Source: Anabaena catenula FACHB-362 (GTDB lineage: Bacteria > Cyanobacteriota > Cyanobacteriia > Cyanobacteriales > Nostocaceae). From it: a stretch of DNA of 64,000 bases. The DNA lies in assembly GCF_014698735.1 (NCBI RefSeq), contig NZ_JACJTQ010000030.1, forward strand, positions 1 through 64,000, written 5' to 3'. The notes under the pieces were generated by a model, which saw only the letters and a list, made by a program, of their open reading frames with translations, was not told where the DNA came from and did not search any database. Positions 18,868 to 27,401 of this stretch are shown piece after piece (positions within the stretch are counted from its first letter, which is position 1; each line of letters begins with the position of its first letter). A program made the translations under genes and the position numbers.

Positions 18868-18927
18868 TCTCACGCTTCAGACGCAGAGGCGCAAAGGAGG
18901 AAAGCGATCGCTAATCCCGATGTCTTA
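18868..18927. repeat. 60-bp direct repeat, copy B
   Basis: Second copy of 17878-17937, starting directly after the frameshifted gene. Confidence 0.9.
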
Positions 18928-19006
18928 TGAGTTAATGCTGAGTAATTTCAGTTCAATTCCAGGCAAAGGATTTAATACTCGAAATCAAATTTATACACTT
19001 CCAGTC

Positions 19007-19411
19007 ATGAAATCACTTTTATCAATTACTTTAAGTACAGCAATTTCTCTCGCTCCTACATTAGCGATCGCTCAACCTAATTTCCAATATCCTCAACCAA
19101 ACAGACAAGGTGACTACACATCAATTTTCAGTAAGTTTCAAAATGGGAAACAATCTCCACATTTGGTATGGGGGGTTGTAACTAACAAACTTAATTGCCG
19201 CGCTCAAGCTGGAGAAAATTACCGTGTAGTGCGATCGCTTTTAAAAGGCGACAATATCAATATTGTGGGAACGCCAAAAATTTATCGAGATAAACGAGGT
19301 AAACCCTGGCTATATGTTGCCAAGGAAGGTAGTGCAGAAGATGTAAAAATTCGATGTTTTGTGCGTGCAAATACTCAGTTTATTAAACCAATACCTTATT
19401 CGATTAGTTAG
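19007..19411 (+). CDS. Exported SH3-like domain protein
   Basis: A 134-residue secreted protein. The frame is open from an ATG at 18920, but the start at 19007 gives a clean signal peptide (MKSLLSITLSTAISLAPTLA) with cleavage near AIAQP, and is preferred. The mature part holds a bacterial SH3-like module (VVTNKLNCRAQAGENYRVVR and LYVAKEGSAEDVKIRCFVRA), with two cysteines that could form a disulphide. Such modules bind peptidoglycan or act as envelope adaptors. The partner is unknown. Confidence 0.65.
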   Translation: MKSLLSITLSTAISLAPTLAIAQPNFQYPQPNRQGDYTSIFSKFQNGKQSPHLVWGVVTNKLNCRAQAGENYRVVRSLLKGDNINIVGTPKIYRDKRGKPWLYVAKEGSAEDVKIRCFVRANTQFIKPIPYSIS

Positions 19412-19427
19412 TCATTATAAGTTATTT

Positions 19428-19583
19428 TTATTCTTTTCTACCTTGTAGTCCACCTCTGCGACTAGCAAGTTCTTTTTCTATTTCCTCTTCATTTAATAAG
19501 GGCTTACCAGAAGCAACTATTTTAGAGCGAATTTGTCGCAAACTAACTAAAGAAGATCGAAGCAGACGAACAGGAGAAACCAA
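19428..19583 (-). CDS. Possible short VapB-type antitoxin or remnant
   Basis: A 51-codon frame with only a TTG start, ending SGKPLLNEEEIEKELASRRG followed by GLQGRKE. This C-terminal signature is common in small cyanobacterial antitoxins that precede PIN-domain toxins. The N-terminus is poor (no ATG; an in-frame stop lies just upstream), and it overlaps the upstream region of the HicB-like gene. It is more likely the tail of a decayed antitoxin than an intact gene. Confidence 0.35.
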   Translation of the reverse strand: MVSPVRLLRSSLVSLRQIRSKIVASGKPLLNEEEIEKELASRRGGLQGRKE

Positions 19584-19587
19584 AAGA

Positions 19588-19812
19588 ATGAAATATACAA
19601 TAATTATTCAATGGTCTGAAGAAGATCAATGTTATGTAGTTTTACTGCCTGATTTTACTAATGTAATGCAGCCTTGTACTCATGGAGAAACTTACGAAGA
19701 AGCTTTAAAAAATGGTCAGGAAGTGTTAGAAATGCTGATTGAGTCATGTTTAGCAGATGGTGAACCGCTTCTCGAACCGCGAGTTTTAGGCACGTTTTTT
19801 AAAGTGGCGTAA
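19588..19812 (+). CDS. HicB-like antitoxin, orphan
   Basis: A 74-residue protein of the HicB family, with partial RNase H-like fold: the N-terminal strand pair MKYTIIIQWSEEDQCYVVLL, the conserved PDF and GETYEEALKNGQEVLEM, and the acidic helix LIESCLADGEPL. HicB proteins neutralise the HicA mRNA interferase, but no HicA (dsRBD-like, about 60 residues with G-S-H) is seen on either side. It has no C-terminal DNA-binding domain. The ATG has an AGGAGAAAC ribosome binding site. It is probably an orphan from a larger toxin-antitoxin neighbourhood. Confidence 0.8.
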   Translation: MKYTIIIQWSEEDQCYVVLLPDFTNVMQPCTHGETYEEALKNGQEVLEMLIESCLADGEPLLEPRVLGTFFKVA

Positions 19813-20139
19813 TTTTTACATTGATTAATTTTTTGTTGGGTTGCGCGTTGCTTAACCCAATTTACAAATACTTACGGTAGTTTTCCACTGAGTACAATAT
19901 AAATTAATTTTTAGTCCGTTTTAACGGACTTTGGCTATTAGACCGGAACTTTAGTTCTGGGCGGGTATCTGGGTAAACTCAGCATAGTTAAATTTGGTGT
20001 TTCACGCAAAGCAGAAAGCAGGAGTTATAAAATCAAAGTTCAAGATATTTATTAAACCAACTTGTATGTCTTTATATGCTCGTGTATACTACACTAAATG
20101 TTATACTGACCTTAAACAATACTTATTTATATTTGTGAA
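19813..20139. other. Intergenic spacer with dispersed repeats
   Basis: No gene. 19835-19880 (GTTGGGTTGCGCGTTGCTTA and onward) resembles the core of the MITEs at 39125 and 52012. 19911-19968 (AGTCCGTTTTAACGGACT, then CCGGAACTTTAGTTCTGGG) is a palindromic Nostocales repeat. The last 100 bases are AT-rich and presumably the promoter of the OLD-like gene. Confidence 0.55.
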
Positions 20140-21729
20140 ATGGCATATACTTATTCAGATTTAGATAATAAAAATTCTAAGTGGTTTATTAACGATACCA
20201 CTCGTGCAACTCTGCTCTCAATAAAACTTACAACAGGTCAAATACGCGGTCTTGAAAATGTAACAATTGACTTCCGTTATCCAATTACAGCAATAGCTGG
20301 TCGAAATGGTTCTGGAAAAACTACAGTTTTAGCTTTAGCTGCCTGTGCATTTCATAATAATGAAAAAGGCTTTAAGCTTCCTAGAAGGCAAAATTCTTAC
20401 TATACTTTTTCAGATTTTTTTATCCAAACAAAAGAAGAAGCTGCACTTGGTGATATAGATATATACTACAAAATTCTTTATAATAGATGGAAACTTACAA
20501 AGAATAATACAGAAACAGCTAAAGCAGGTTGGCAGTTACGCTGTAAAAAATCTGGTGGTAAGTGGAATAATTATGCTTCACGAGTTAACCGGACTGTAAT
20601 CTTTCTTGGTGTTGAGCGTATGGTTCCACAGGCTGAAAGAAGCGTATCTAAAAATTATCGAGGAAAATTCCAGCCAATAACAGAACATGGATGGGAAAAT
20701 CATGTTCGTGACGTTGTAGGCAGAATTTTAGGTAATCAATATACTAACTTTAGCTATAGAGGACACACTACATACCGTTTACCCCTGGTAGCAAAAGGAG
20801 AACAGAATATATATTCTGGTTTTAATATGGGAGCAGGTGAACAGTCTTTATTTGAGTTATTTTCAACTCTCAATCAATGTCCTGAAGGCTCTCTTATCTT
20901 AATTGACGAAATAGAATTAGGTCTTCATGAGAAAGCACAAGAAAGTTTAATTAAAGAGTTAAAGAATATTTGTGAAAAACGCAAAGTTCAAATTATTTGT
21001 ACAACTCATTCTTCCTCTATTCTGGAATCTTTGCCACCAGAAGGTAGGATTTTTATCGAAAGGATGGGCAGTAAGACTATTATCACATCAGAAATTTCCT
21101 CAGTTTATGCAACTGGAAAACTATCGGAGCGTCCAAATAGTGAATTAGATATTTTAGTTGAAGATCAGGCTGCTAAATTGATCTTGGAAACAGTATTAAA
21201 TAAAGAACTTCGCTCACGTACTGAAATTTTACCTATTGGTTCTTCAGCAGCAGTTATGAAACATCTCGCTGCTAGATATAAAGAAGCCTTACATAAAACA
21301 AGTAAAGTAGTAGAAGTTGTAGTATTTCTTGATGGTGACAAATCATCAGAAGCAGAAAAGAATAATCATATAAGAATATTTCTTAATGCTCTTGAAAAGA
21401 AGACTTTGGAAGAAGGAGCAACAATTTGGGTAAAAAACCGTTTGATGTTTATACCAGGTAAGGAATGGCCTGAGTTATGGATCACTAAACCCACAGATAA
21501 AACCCCATATTATGAAAGGTTTTTGAGAGAATTAGAGATGTCAAATGAAGAAGTAGACTATTTATTAGATGTAGCTGTCATGGCAGGTAAGCATAATGAA
21601 TTATATACAGCAGCAAAACATTTAAGTCTTGATGAAAAAGTTGTAGGCAGTCACTTAATTAAAAGCGCATTTCAATCAAATCCTGGAGAAGCACCAAAAA
21701 TTATTGATTTTATTCAAGGGTTTTTATAA
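20140..21729 (+). CDS. OLD-like AAA ATPase with Toprim domain
   Basis: A 529-residue protein. The N-terminal ABC/SMC-like ATPase has Walker A GRNGSGKTT (54-62), signature-like GAGEQ (231-235), Walker B LILIDEIE (252-259) and H-loop TTHSSS (299-304). The C-terminal region has Toprim-like acidic motifs: ILVEDQAAKLI (E341) and VVVFLDGDK (D398, D400). This is the architecture of OLD-family nucleases, which include phage-exclusion proteins and the GajA subunit of Gabija. No UvrD-type helicase (GajB) or other obvious partner follows, so it would be a solo OLD. The gene is AT-rich compared with its surroundings and lies among decayed toxin-antitoxin pieces, which suggests horizontal acquisition. The defence role is an inference. 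Confidence 0.8.
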   Translation: MAYTYSDLDNKNSKWFINDTTRATLLSIKLTTGQIRGLENVTIDFRYPITAIAGRNGSGKTTVLALAACAFHNNEKGFKLPRRQNSYYTFSDFFIQTKEEAALGDIDIYYKILYNRWKLTKNNTETAKAGWQLRCKKSGGKWNNYASRVNRTVIFLGVERMVPQAERSVSKNYRGKFQPITEHGWENHVRDVVGRILGNQYTNFSYRGHTTYRLPLVAKGEQNIYSGFNMGAGEQSLFELFSTLNQCPEGSLILIDEIELGLHEKAQESLIKELKNICEKRKVQIICTTHSSSILESLPPEGRIFIERMGSKTIITSEISSVYATGKLSERPNSELDILVEDQAAKLILETVLNKELRSRTEILPIGSSAAVMKHLAARYKEALHKTSKVVEVVVFLDGDKSSEAEKNNHIRIFLNALEKKTLEEGATIWVKNRLMFIPGKEWPELWITKPTDKTPYYERFLRELEMSNEEVDYLLDVAVMAGKHNELYTAAKHLSLDEKVVGSHLIKSAFQSNPGEAPKIIDFIQGFL

Positions 21730-21785
21730 TAAAATTTCAACGTTTTCCCTCTTCGCAAATTACCCATTAAAAAATTAAACAAATA

Positions 21786-21947
21786 ATGCGCCATTTCCAA
21801 ATACCAACACAGCCTACTCCTCAAAAACAAGATTTAATGGCTTTACAAGAAGCAGTACAAAAAATTAAACAATTGCTGGAAACAAGAGGTATTAGTGAAG
21901 ATGAATTATTTACTGATTTCCAGAATGCTAAAGAAAGTACAATATAA
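21786..21947 (+). CDS. Small antitoxin-like protein
   Basis: A 53-residue frame, MRHFQIPTQPTPQKQDLM followed by LQEAVQKIKQLLETRGIS. The helix plus acidic tail resembles the short antitoxins that precede PIN toxins in cyanobacteria, and a PIN-like N-terminus begins two bases after its stop. Its first 7 codons coincide with a 21-bp direct repeat of the 3' end of coaBC (21778-21798 against 22082-22102), so the start may be an accident of that duplication. Confidence 0.4.
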   Translation: MRHFQIPTQPTPQKQDLMALQEAVQKIKQLLETRGISEDELFTDFQNAKESTI

Positions 21948-21949
21948 CG

Positions 21950-22003
21950 ATGAGAAAGTTAATTGTTCTGGATACTAAGATACATCTGGTGAAAATTAAA
22001 TGT
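21950..22003 (+). pseudogene. PIN-domain toxin remnant (N-terminus only)
   Basis: The frame begins MRKLIVLDTKIHLV, which resembles the first strand of PIN-domain toxins (LDT, with the catalytic aspartate). After about 15 codons it runs into unrelated DNA and a 28-bp palindromic repeat (22022-22049). Everything downstream of the first motif is missing, so it cannot encode a functional toxin. The assignment rests on a dozen residues. Confidence 0.3.
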
Positions 22004-22021
22004 ACCTGGTTTGAAACCCTT

Positions 22022-22049
22022 GTAGAGACGTTCCATGGAACGTCTCTAC
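22022..22049. repeat. 28-bp perfect palindrome (GTAGAGACGTT type)
   Basis: GTAGAGACGTT-CCATGG-AACGTCTCTAC. A near-identical palindrome with centre GCATGC occurs inside copA at 37826-37853. It is a known style of dispersed repeat in Nostocales. Confidence 0.9.
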
Positions 22050-22066
22050 TTTACCGGATATGTCTA

Positions 22067-23278
22067 TTAAACAACAAAATCAAACAAATAATGCGCCATT
22101 TCTAATTTAGAACAAGCCGGAATTTCTATCTCTCTTCCTTCTTTATCTAAAAACACCGCTTGATTATTATCACTCCCAAAACCACTATCAACTTTATCAA
22201 TAGGATTGGCTACAATTGCATCTAATTTCTTTCTTTGCAATTTCTCTTTTGCAGGTGTAATAATATCCCCGGTTTGTGCTGCAAAACCAATTAAATATTG
22301 ATGGGGTTGTTTGCGATTTCCGATTTCAGCGACAATATCCGGTACAGCTGCTAGAGGTAGATTTTCAGGAAGCGATCGCTTGGGCAATTTTTCGGTACTA
22401 TAATCTCTAGGCTTTACGTCTGCAACTGCGGCTGACATAACAATGATATCTGCATTGGCTAAATGCTTTAACATCACCTGCTGCATTTCGTCTGCACTAA
22501 TTACCTCAATTGCTTCCACTCCCAAAGGTACATCCCAACTTGCTGGACAATGGACTAATATTACCTTTGCGCCTCTGTGTAGTGCAGCCTGTGCTAAAGC
22601 TAAACCCATTTTACCAGTTGAGGGATTGCCAATAAACCGCACCGGATCTAAATATTCTCGCGTTCCCCCAGCGCTGATTAAAACCTGTTTCCCGGCTAAA
22701 TCTCTGATTCCTTGGGTGTGTAATAAAGATTGAATATAAACAAAAATTTCTGCGGGTTCTGCCATTCTCCCAGCACCGATGCGATCGCACGCCAACAATC
22801 CAGAACCCGTTCCCATACCATAAAATCTACTATCTGTCAATAACTGCCGCCAATTCCTTTTTACTGCTACCTGTTCCCACATATCCGTATTCATTGCCGG
22901 TGCTAACAACACAGGACAAGTAGAAGCGAGAACGGTATTTGTCAGCAAATTATCTGCCATTCCATAAGTTAACTTAGCCAAAGTATTAGCGGTTAAAGGC
23001 GCAATCACAATTAAATCAGCCCATTCACCCAACTCAATATGCAAAGGACGGGAATAAATTGGTTGCCAAAAATCATCATCGGTGTAGGCTTGATGACGGG
23101 ATAAAGTTGCTAAAGTCAAAGGTGTGATAAATTCTTGAGCAGATTTAGTGAGAATAACTCGTACTTCTACCCCAGATTTAAATAGAGTGGAAACCAATTC
23201 ACAGATTTTATAGGCAGCTATACCGCCACCTAAAGCAACAACAACTCGTTTGGATTTTAGATTTGCAGATGATAGCAT
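22067..23278 (-). CDS. coaBC: Bifunctional phosphopantothenoylcysteine decarboxylase / phosphopantothenate-cysteine ligase
   Basis: A 403-residue flavoenzyme for two steps of coenzyme A synthesis: joining 4'-phosphopantothenate to cysteine, then decarboxylation to 4'-phosphopantetheine. The CoaC part (about 1-190) has [38 protein letters not shown] and [10 protein letters not shown] (PxMNxxMW motif). The CoaB part (about 195-400) has [27 protein letters not shown] and [12 protein letters not shown] with KLPKR. Length is normal. A 21-bp piece of its 3' end is duplicated 304 bp downstream (21778-21798). Confidence 0.95.
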   Translation of the reverse strand: MLSSANLKSKRVVVALGGGIAAYKICELVSTLFKSGVEVRVILTKSAQEFITPLTLATLSRHQAYTDDDFWQPIYSRPLHIELGEWADLIVIAPLTANTLAKLTYGMADNLLTNTVLASTCPVLLAPAMNTDMWEQVAVKRNWRQLLTDSRFYGMGTGSGLLACDRIGAGRMAEPAEIFVYIQSLLHTQGIRDLAGKQVLISAGGTREYLDPVRFIGNPSTGKMGLALAQAALHRGAKVILVHCPASWDVPLGVEAIEVISADEMQQVMLKHLANADIIVMSAAVADVKPRDYSTEKLPKRSLPENLPLAAVPDIVAEIGNRKQPHQYLIGFAAQTGDIITPAKEKLQRKKLDAIVANPIDKVDSGFGSDNNQAVFLDKEGREIEIPACSKLEMAHYLFDFVV

Positions 23279-23329
23279 TTTTTGATTTTAGGCATTTACA
23301 AATACTAAAATAGACCCACCTTCCGCACT

Positions 23330-24397
23330 TTATTTTGTAGCAATGTAGAAGTTATTTAAGGGATCATGGGGGAGTTGTTTAACCTCCACTTGTCTAAATC
23401 CTGCATCTTTGAGCATTTCCAAGGCTTTTTCTTCTCCCCACACTGTACCCAGTCCTGCACCATCAGCAGCTAAAGAAACAGACATACAGTGCATCAAAGA
23501 AACACTGTAAAGAAAAGGGCCTGCTAGATGATCCAGATTTTGGTGAAGGTGGCTGGAAGCACGAATATCTTGCATCAGGAATGTTCCCGTTGAACGCAAC
23601 GCCTTGGCAATATTACTTAAGACTTTTGCTGGTTGTGCTTGATCGTGAATGGCATCAAAAGCGGTAATTAGATCATACTCATGCTCAAACTCTATTGCTG
23701 CATCCCGCACCTGAAAATTGATGTTGGTTAAACCCAGGTTTTGGGCTTCTTGTTGTGCGCGGGCGATCGCTTCTTCACTAAAATCATATCCGCTAAACTG
23801 ACTCTGTGGAAATGCTTGCGCCATCTTGTTAATAGCACGACCACTGCCACATCCTGTATCTAGCACCTGAATCCCCGCGTTTAATGCCTCAATTAGACCA
23901 GGAACTAAGGGTAAAATTGCATCTGTCAGTACAGCCACAACTGTTTGACCACTATCTTCTGCCATTACTTCATGAAATCGAGTATATGCAGAATAGGGAA
24001 CCCCACCACCGTGATTAAAGCATTCAATAATTTTGTCTTCAACGTTGGCTATGAGGGGGACTAGCTGCATGGTTACTGCGACATTATCTGGTGTAGCAGC
24101 ACGAGTCAGTAACGCAGCGTGTTCTGGTGGTAAATGATAGGTGCGATTCAGGGGATCATAATCAATAATTCGACCTGTCACCACTGCACCTAACCACTCT
24201 CGTACATACCGTTCATTGAGTCCTGCTGCTTGAGCAATTTCTTCACTGGTTGCTGGTGGCAGTTCCGCCATTGTATCGAATAAACGAGTGCGATGACCAA
24301 TTGAAATGGCCAGGGTTAGTGCGCCACTATTGAGAATATCAAAGAGTCTTTCTGCAAATGCTTCGGTTTTAGATTGTTCTATTAATTGCGTTGTCAT
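23330..24397 (-). CDS. Class I SAM-dependent methyltransferase with winged-helix N-terminus
   Basis: A 355-residue enzyme when started at the ATG at 24397, which has a GGAGGAAAGAAAG ribosome binding site. The frame stays open to 24466, but that extension is encoded by CTTCCTCTGCC-type heptamer repeats and is unlikely to be translated. An N-terminal winged-helix dimerisation domain (about 20-100, [20 protein letters not shown]) precedes a Rossmann methyltransferase core with motif [18 protein letters not shown], an acidic residue in [11 protein letters not shown], and [13 protein letters not shown]. This organisation resembles small-molecule methyltransferases of the Rv2258c type. The substrate is unknown. 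It follows the kinase gene on the same strand. Confidence 0.8.
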   Translation of the reverse strand: MTTQLIEQSKTEAFAERLFDILNSGALTLAISIGHRTRLFDTMAELPPATSEEIAQAAGLNERYVREWLGAVVTGRIIDYDPLNRTYHLPPEHAALLTRAATPDNVAVTMQLVPLIANVEDKIIECFNHGGGVPYSAYTRFHEVMAEDSGQTVVAVLTDAILPLVPGLIEALNAGIQVLDTGCGSGRAINKMAQAFPQSQFSGYDFSEEAIARAQQEAQNLGLTNINFQVRDAAIEFEHEYDLITAFDAIHDQAQPAKVLSNIAKALRSTGTFLMQDIRASSHLHQNLDHLAGPFLYSVSLMHCMSVSLAADGAGLGTVWGEEKALEMLKDAGFRQVEVKQLPHDPLNNFYIATK

Positions 24398-24452
24398 CTT
24401 TCTTTCCTCCCCTGCTTTCTCTGCTTCCCCCGCTTCCTCTGCCTTCTGCCAA

Positions 24453-25592
24453 TTACCCATTACCAAGAAACTTAGCTCTCATCTCCTCTAATTCTTTGTC
24501 TACAGCATCATTACTCGTAGGCACAGATGTAGGATTAGATGGTTGTTTGGGAACATTTGGCGGTTGTACGTTACCACCTGTAAATTGCGTTTTTAGTTCC
24601 AGTAATTCTTTCTCAATTTCAGGAGAAGTTTGAGAAACAAAGGTAGGTGGAGAAGTTGGTGATGCTTGGGTAACGGGTTTAGTGATAATTGTCGGTGGGA
24701 TATTAACGGGTGACTGATGATGATTTAAAGCTTTAAGAACTTGATCGGCAGTTTGGTAGCGGCGATTGGGAATGCTTTCTACCATTTTGTCAATAATCTG
24801 ACTTAATTCTTTACTTACCGGAGTTTTGAGATATTGTCCCCAAATCCAAGCAGCATTATGACTATCATAGCTATCAAAAGGCGATCGCTCTGTTAAAAGA
24901 TTAATACAAGTTACGCCTAAACTATAAATATCACTGGCAAAAATCGCCCTCCCGCGCATTTGTTCCGGTGCGACATATTCGGGACTACCTATACTTGTAC
25001 CTGTACGGTTCAGGGCTGTACCTGTGGTAGATTTCGCAGCCCCAAAATCTACAATTACCAATTTATGATCACTAACCCGACGAATAATATTTTCTGGCTT
25101 AATATCTCGATGTATGACTTGTCTAGCATGACAAAATTGTAGCACTGGTAATAAATCATTCAGTAATTGCCGAATCTGCGTTTCATTAAAAGCACCTTTA
25201 GTTGCTAATTCCTGGGCTAAGTTTAGCCCGTCAATAAATTCTTGTACAAGATACTGCCTGTCATCTTGGTTACAATATGCCAAAAGTGCAGGAATTTGGG
25301 GATGTTGTCCTAATTCGTCTAACTGTACTGCTTCTTGGTTAAATAACTCTACTGCTTTTTGTACCGTGTTTGTACCTTGGGCTTGGGGGTAAAATTGCTT
25401 AATGACACAGGGCGGTTTTGAGGGTTTATCCTCATCCACGGCTAAAAAAGTTCTGCCAAAACCACCTTGTCCTATCGGTTTGATAGCACGGTAGCGTTCT
25501 TTGAGGAATAATTTTGTACCACAAGTCAGGCAAAACTTGACATCATCAGGGTTTTCCGGTTTGGAACAATGGGGATTAAGGCAGTAACTCAT
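24453..25592 (-). CDS. Serine/threonine protein kinase with zinc-ribbon prefix
   Basis: A 379-residue Hanks-type kinase. The cyanobacterial four-cysteine prefix is at C4, C9, C21 and C24. The kinase domain (about 33-290) has the glycine loop GQGGFG (41-46), invariant K65, HRDIKPENI (D163), DFG (182-184) and APEQMRG. A proline-rich tail with two similar modules ([17 protein letters not shown] and [17 protein letters not shown]) follows. This tail motif recurs in cyanobacterial kinases and may be a docking segment. There is no transmembrane segment, so the kinase is cytoplasmic. Targets are unknown. The methyltransferase gene follows on the same strand. Confidence 0.92.
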   Translation of the reverse strand: MSYCLNPHCSKPENPDDVKFCLTCGTKLFLKERYRAIKPIGQGGFGRTFLAVDEDKPSKPPCVIKQFYPQAQGTNTVQKAVELFNQEAVQLDELGQHPQIPALLAYCNQDDRQYLVQEFIDGLNLAQELATKGAFNETQIRQLLNDLLPVLQFCHARQVIHRDIKPENIIRRVSDHKLVIVDFGAAKSTTGTALNRTGTSIGSPEYVAPEQMRGRAIFASDIYSLGVTCINLLTERSPFDSYDSHNAAWIWGQYLKTPVSKELSQIIDKMVESIPNRRYQTADQVLKALNHHQSPVNIPPTIITKPVTQASPTSPPTFVSQTSPEIEKELLELKTQFTGGNVQPPNVPKQPSNPTSVPTSNDAVDKELEEMRAKFLGNG

Positions 25593-25830
25593 AGAGAAAT
25601 AACTCGTACTTATCTTTATTGTGCCTTGTCGCTGGGTTGTTTGAAACTTGCTCAGACTTTGGGGTGACTACTCGCAATTTAGGATAAGCGATCGCTCTAC
25701 TGGCGTTTTGTTAGCAATCTTTACATTGATGATCGGCTTATTACCCTAAATTTACCCTAACTATCAATTCTGCCATAATTTAAATTATAGCTAACAGTAT
25801 AAATATTCAAGTAAAGCGAATATAAACACG

Positions 25831-26436
25831 ATGGCTGAAGAACAAAACACTAAAAATCATGATAATCATAAAAAGCTATTACCTTGGACATCTTGGCATT
25901 CAGGTTTAGATATTTTACTGGTATTTAGCATCGTTGCTATAGGACTATATATTATAGTTATGCCATCTTTCTTTGCTAGGGTAGATAATATTTGGAAAGG
26001 TAATTCGCAAGAGCAAGTTAGAGTAACTCTAAAAAGTCAAATTATCCACTATCGAAAAAATCGTATTTTTGCAAAAACACTAGCTGACTTACCAGCTTAT
26101 GTATCAGGTGCAATAAATAATGATTATAAAAAAAGATACGATTTTTTAATGGATGTTAACAATCAGGCTGTATTGGTATATTCTCTGGGTAGGGAAAAAA
26201 GTTTAGGTGAAAAAATTGCAGGTAACAGATTTATTCGATACAGCCATATTGGAGGAATATTTATATTAGACAATAAACCTCATGGGGTAATTTGTTTAAC
26301 AAGGGATTCTGTAACTCAACCTAGAACAATTCAGCCTTTTGTGCAGAATAATCAAGTTGTTTGTCCTTCAGGTGCGCGTGCATTGTTGGAGTTTAAAACG
26401 GATACAAATAATAAGTTGATTGAAGATTTGTTGTGA
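25831..26436 (+). CDS. Single-pass membrane protein, pilin-like (GspH-like) hypothetical
   Basis: A 201-residue protein with a charged cytoplasmic N-terminus and one hydrophobic segment (about 30-50, LDILLVFSIVAIGLYIIVM). The extracytoplasmic part has KSQIIHYRKNRIFAKTLADL and a C-terminal VCPSGARALLEFKTD. The layout (TM helix, then a helix with a Y-x-F pattern, then a beta region) resembles the cyanobacterial type IV pilin-like G/H family, but no prepilin peptidase motif (G-F-T-L-x-E) is present. The function is unknown. It stands alone with its own promoter region. Confidence 0.55.
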   Translation: MAEEQNTKNHDNHKKLLPWTSWHSGLDILLVFSIVAIGLYIIVMPSFFARVDNIWKGNSQEQVRVTLKSQIIHYRKNRIFAKTLADLPAYVSGAINNDYKKRYDFLMDVNNQAVLVYSLGREKSLGEKIAGNRFIRYSHIGGIFILDNKPHGVICLTRDSVTQPRTIQPFVQNNQVVCPSGARALLEFKTDTNNKLIEDLL

Positions 26437-26454
26437 AATAATTTGTCAGAATCA

Positions 26455-26655
26455 GGATTTACAGGATTTAAGGATTTACAGGATGAAAGAAGATGATAGA
26501 ATAGGTAATAATTGATTAATCAACCAATTAGCCTTTTTTCAAAATTGATGCAATAGGAGTAATTGTGATATATCAAAAAATGACTAATAGAGAAAAGCAA
26601 ATTTTATACTATTATCTGAATCAGGATGTCCAGGATTTTAGGATTTACAGGATGG
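26455..26655. repeat. AGGATTTAC-type repeats around a spacer
   Basis: Two clusters of AGGATTTACAGGAT-like units occur at 26455-26485 and 26624-26655, on either side of an AT-rich spacer with no gene. The second cluster lies directly beside the stop codon of the antitoxin-like gene. Confidence 0.7.
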
Positions 26656-26658
26656 TTT

Positions 26659-27036
26659 TTATTCAATAAACAAACTTGCATCAACATGAAACAAATTACC
26701 TAACATTTCAGCTTGTTCCTGTGTGACTTCCATCTCACCATTAATCACCTGAGAAACTGACTCACTCGAACCCAAAATAGGAACTAAATCACTTATTCCT
26801 AAATCCTGCGCTTCTAATAAATGCAAAATTCTGGAACGAGGATTAGAAACATTTAGTTGATAATGTTTATTTTCAAATTCCTCAATTAATCTCACTAATA
26901 ATTCTAATAATGTACTTTCTTCTGGTGTGAGATGAGGACGATAAAGAAAATATTCGACAATTGGTAAAAAATGATCGTTTTCTTCGTCGGTTTTGATGAT
27001 TTCTGGTTGATAAGGATATCTTTCAGAATTAGTCAT
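26659..27036 (-). CDS. HigA-like helix-turn-helix antitoxin
   Basis: A 125-residue protein with an acidic N-terminal region (PEESTLLELLVRLIEEFENK) and a C-terminal XRE-type helix-turn-helix (LLEAQDLGISDLVPILGSSE, then VSQVINGEMEVTQEQAEML). This is the arrangement of the HigA / COG5499 antitoxin family. Its start codon overlaps the end of a degraded upstream frame (27029-27202) that may have been the partner. No intact HigB-type toxin is adjacent, so it is an orphan. Confidence 0.7.
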   Translation of the reverse strand: MTNSERYPYQPEIIKTDEENDHFLPIVEYFLYRPHLTPEESTLLELLVRLIEEFENKHYQLNVSNPRSRILHLLEAQDLGISDLVPILGSSESVSQVINGEMEVTQEQAEMLGNLFHVDASLFIE

Positions 27037-27202
27037 TGTTTTGAGATTTTGCTGCTTGTAAGACTTCTAACATAATATTGGCAGCGTCGAAAGAATCATA
27101 AGGCGACCAAACTGGATAAGATTGATCAGGTTCAATTATTTACACACCTCTACCACTGAGTTTACCGTAGTGGGTTAGGACAAGCTGTTTATTATCTAAA
27201 AT
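27029..27202 (-). pseudogene. Degraded upstream partner of the HigA-like gene
   Basis: A single frame reads LDNKQLVLTHYGKLSGRGV, one in-frame TAA (27140-27142), then IIEPDQSYPVWSPYDSFDAA and onward to KSQNND. The frame has no start codon and its stop overlaps the ATG of the HigA-like gene by a few bases, as in a translationally coupled pair. The YPVWSPYD block is of a kind I associate with small proteins encoded upstream of such antitoxins in cyanobacteria. One nonsense mutation plus loss of the start makes it a pseudogene. Confidence 0.45.
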
Positions 27203-27401
27203 TTATTCTCCTCCCTGCCATAATTTCATTCTGAATCTGCTGATAAAAGCTTTCGCAAAGTGATATGATGAATAAGAATCAATATTTTACCTGTTTTTAT
27301 ATTGTGGTTATGCCAATAACTTTATAAAATAAGTAATGATTAATCAATTTTAGGTTGTCATTAGTGTATCATAAATTACTCTTTGAGTTAAGGGCGGAAA
27401 A

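Noticed and set aside
20140-21729. Complete Gabija system
   Set aside because: Only the OLD-like ATPase/Toprim protein is present; no UvrD/GajB-type helicase follows.
24398-24466. N-terminal extension of the methyltransferase ([20 protein letters not shown])
   Set aside because: It is encoded by heptamer repeats and ends at a strong ribosome binding site followed by the better ATG at 24397.
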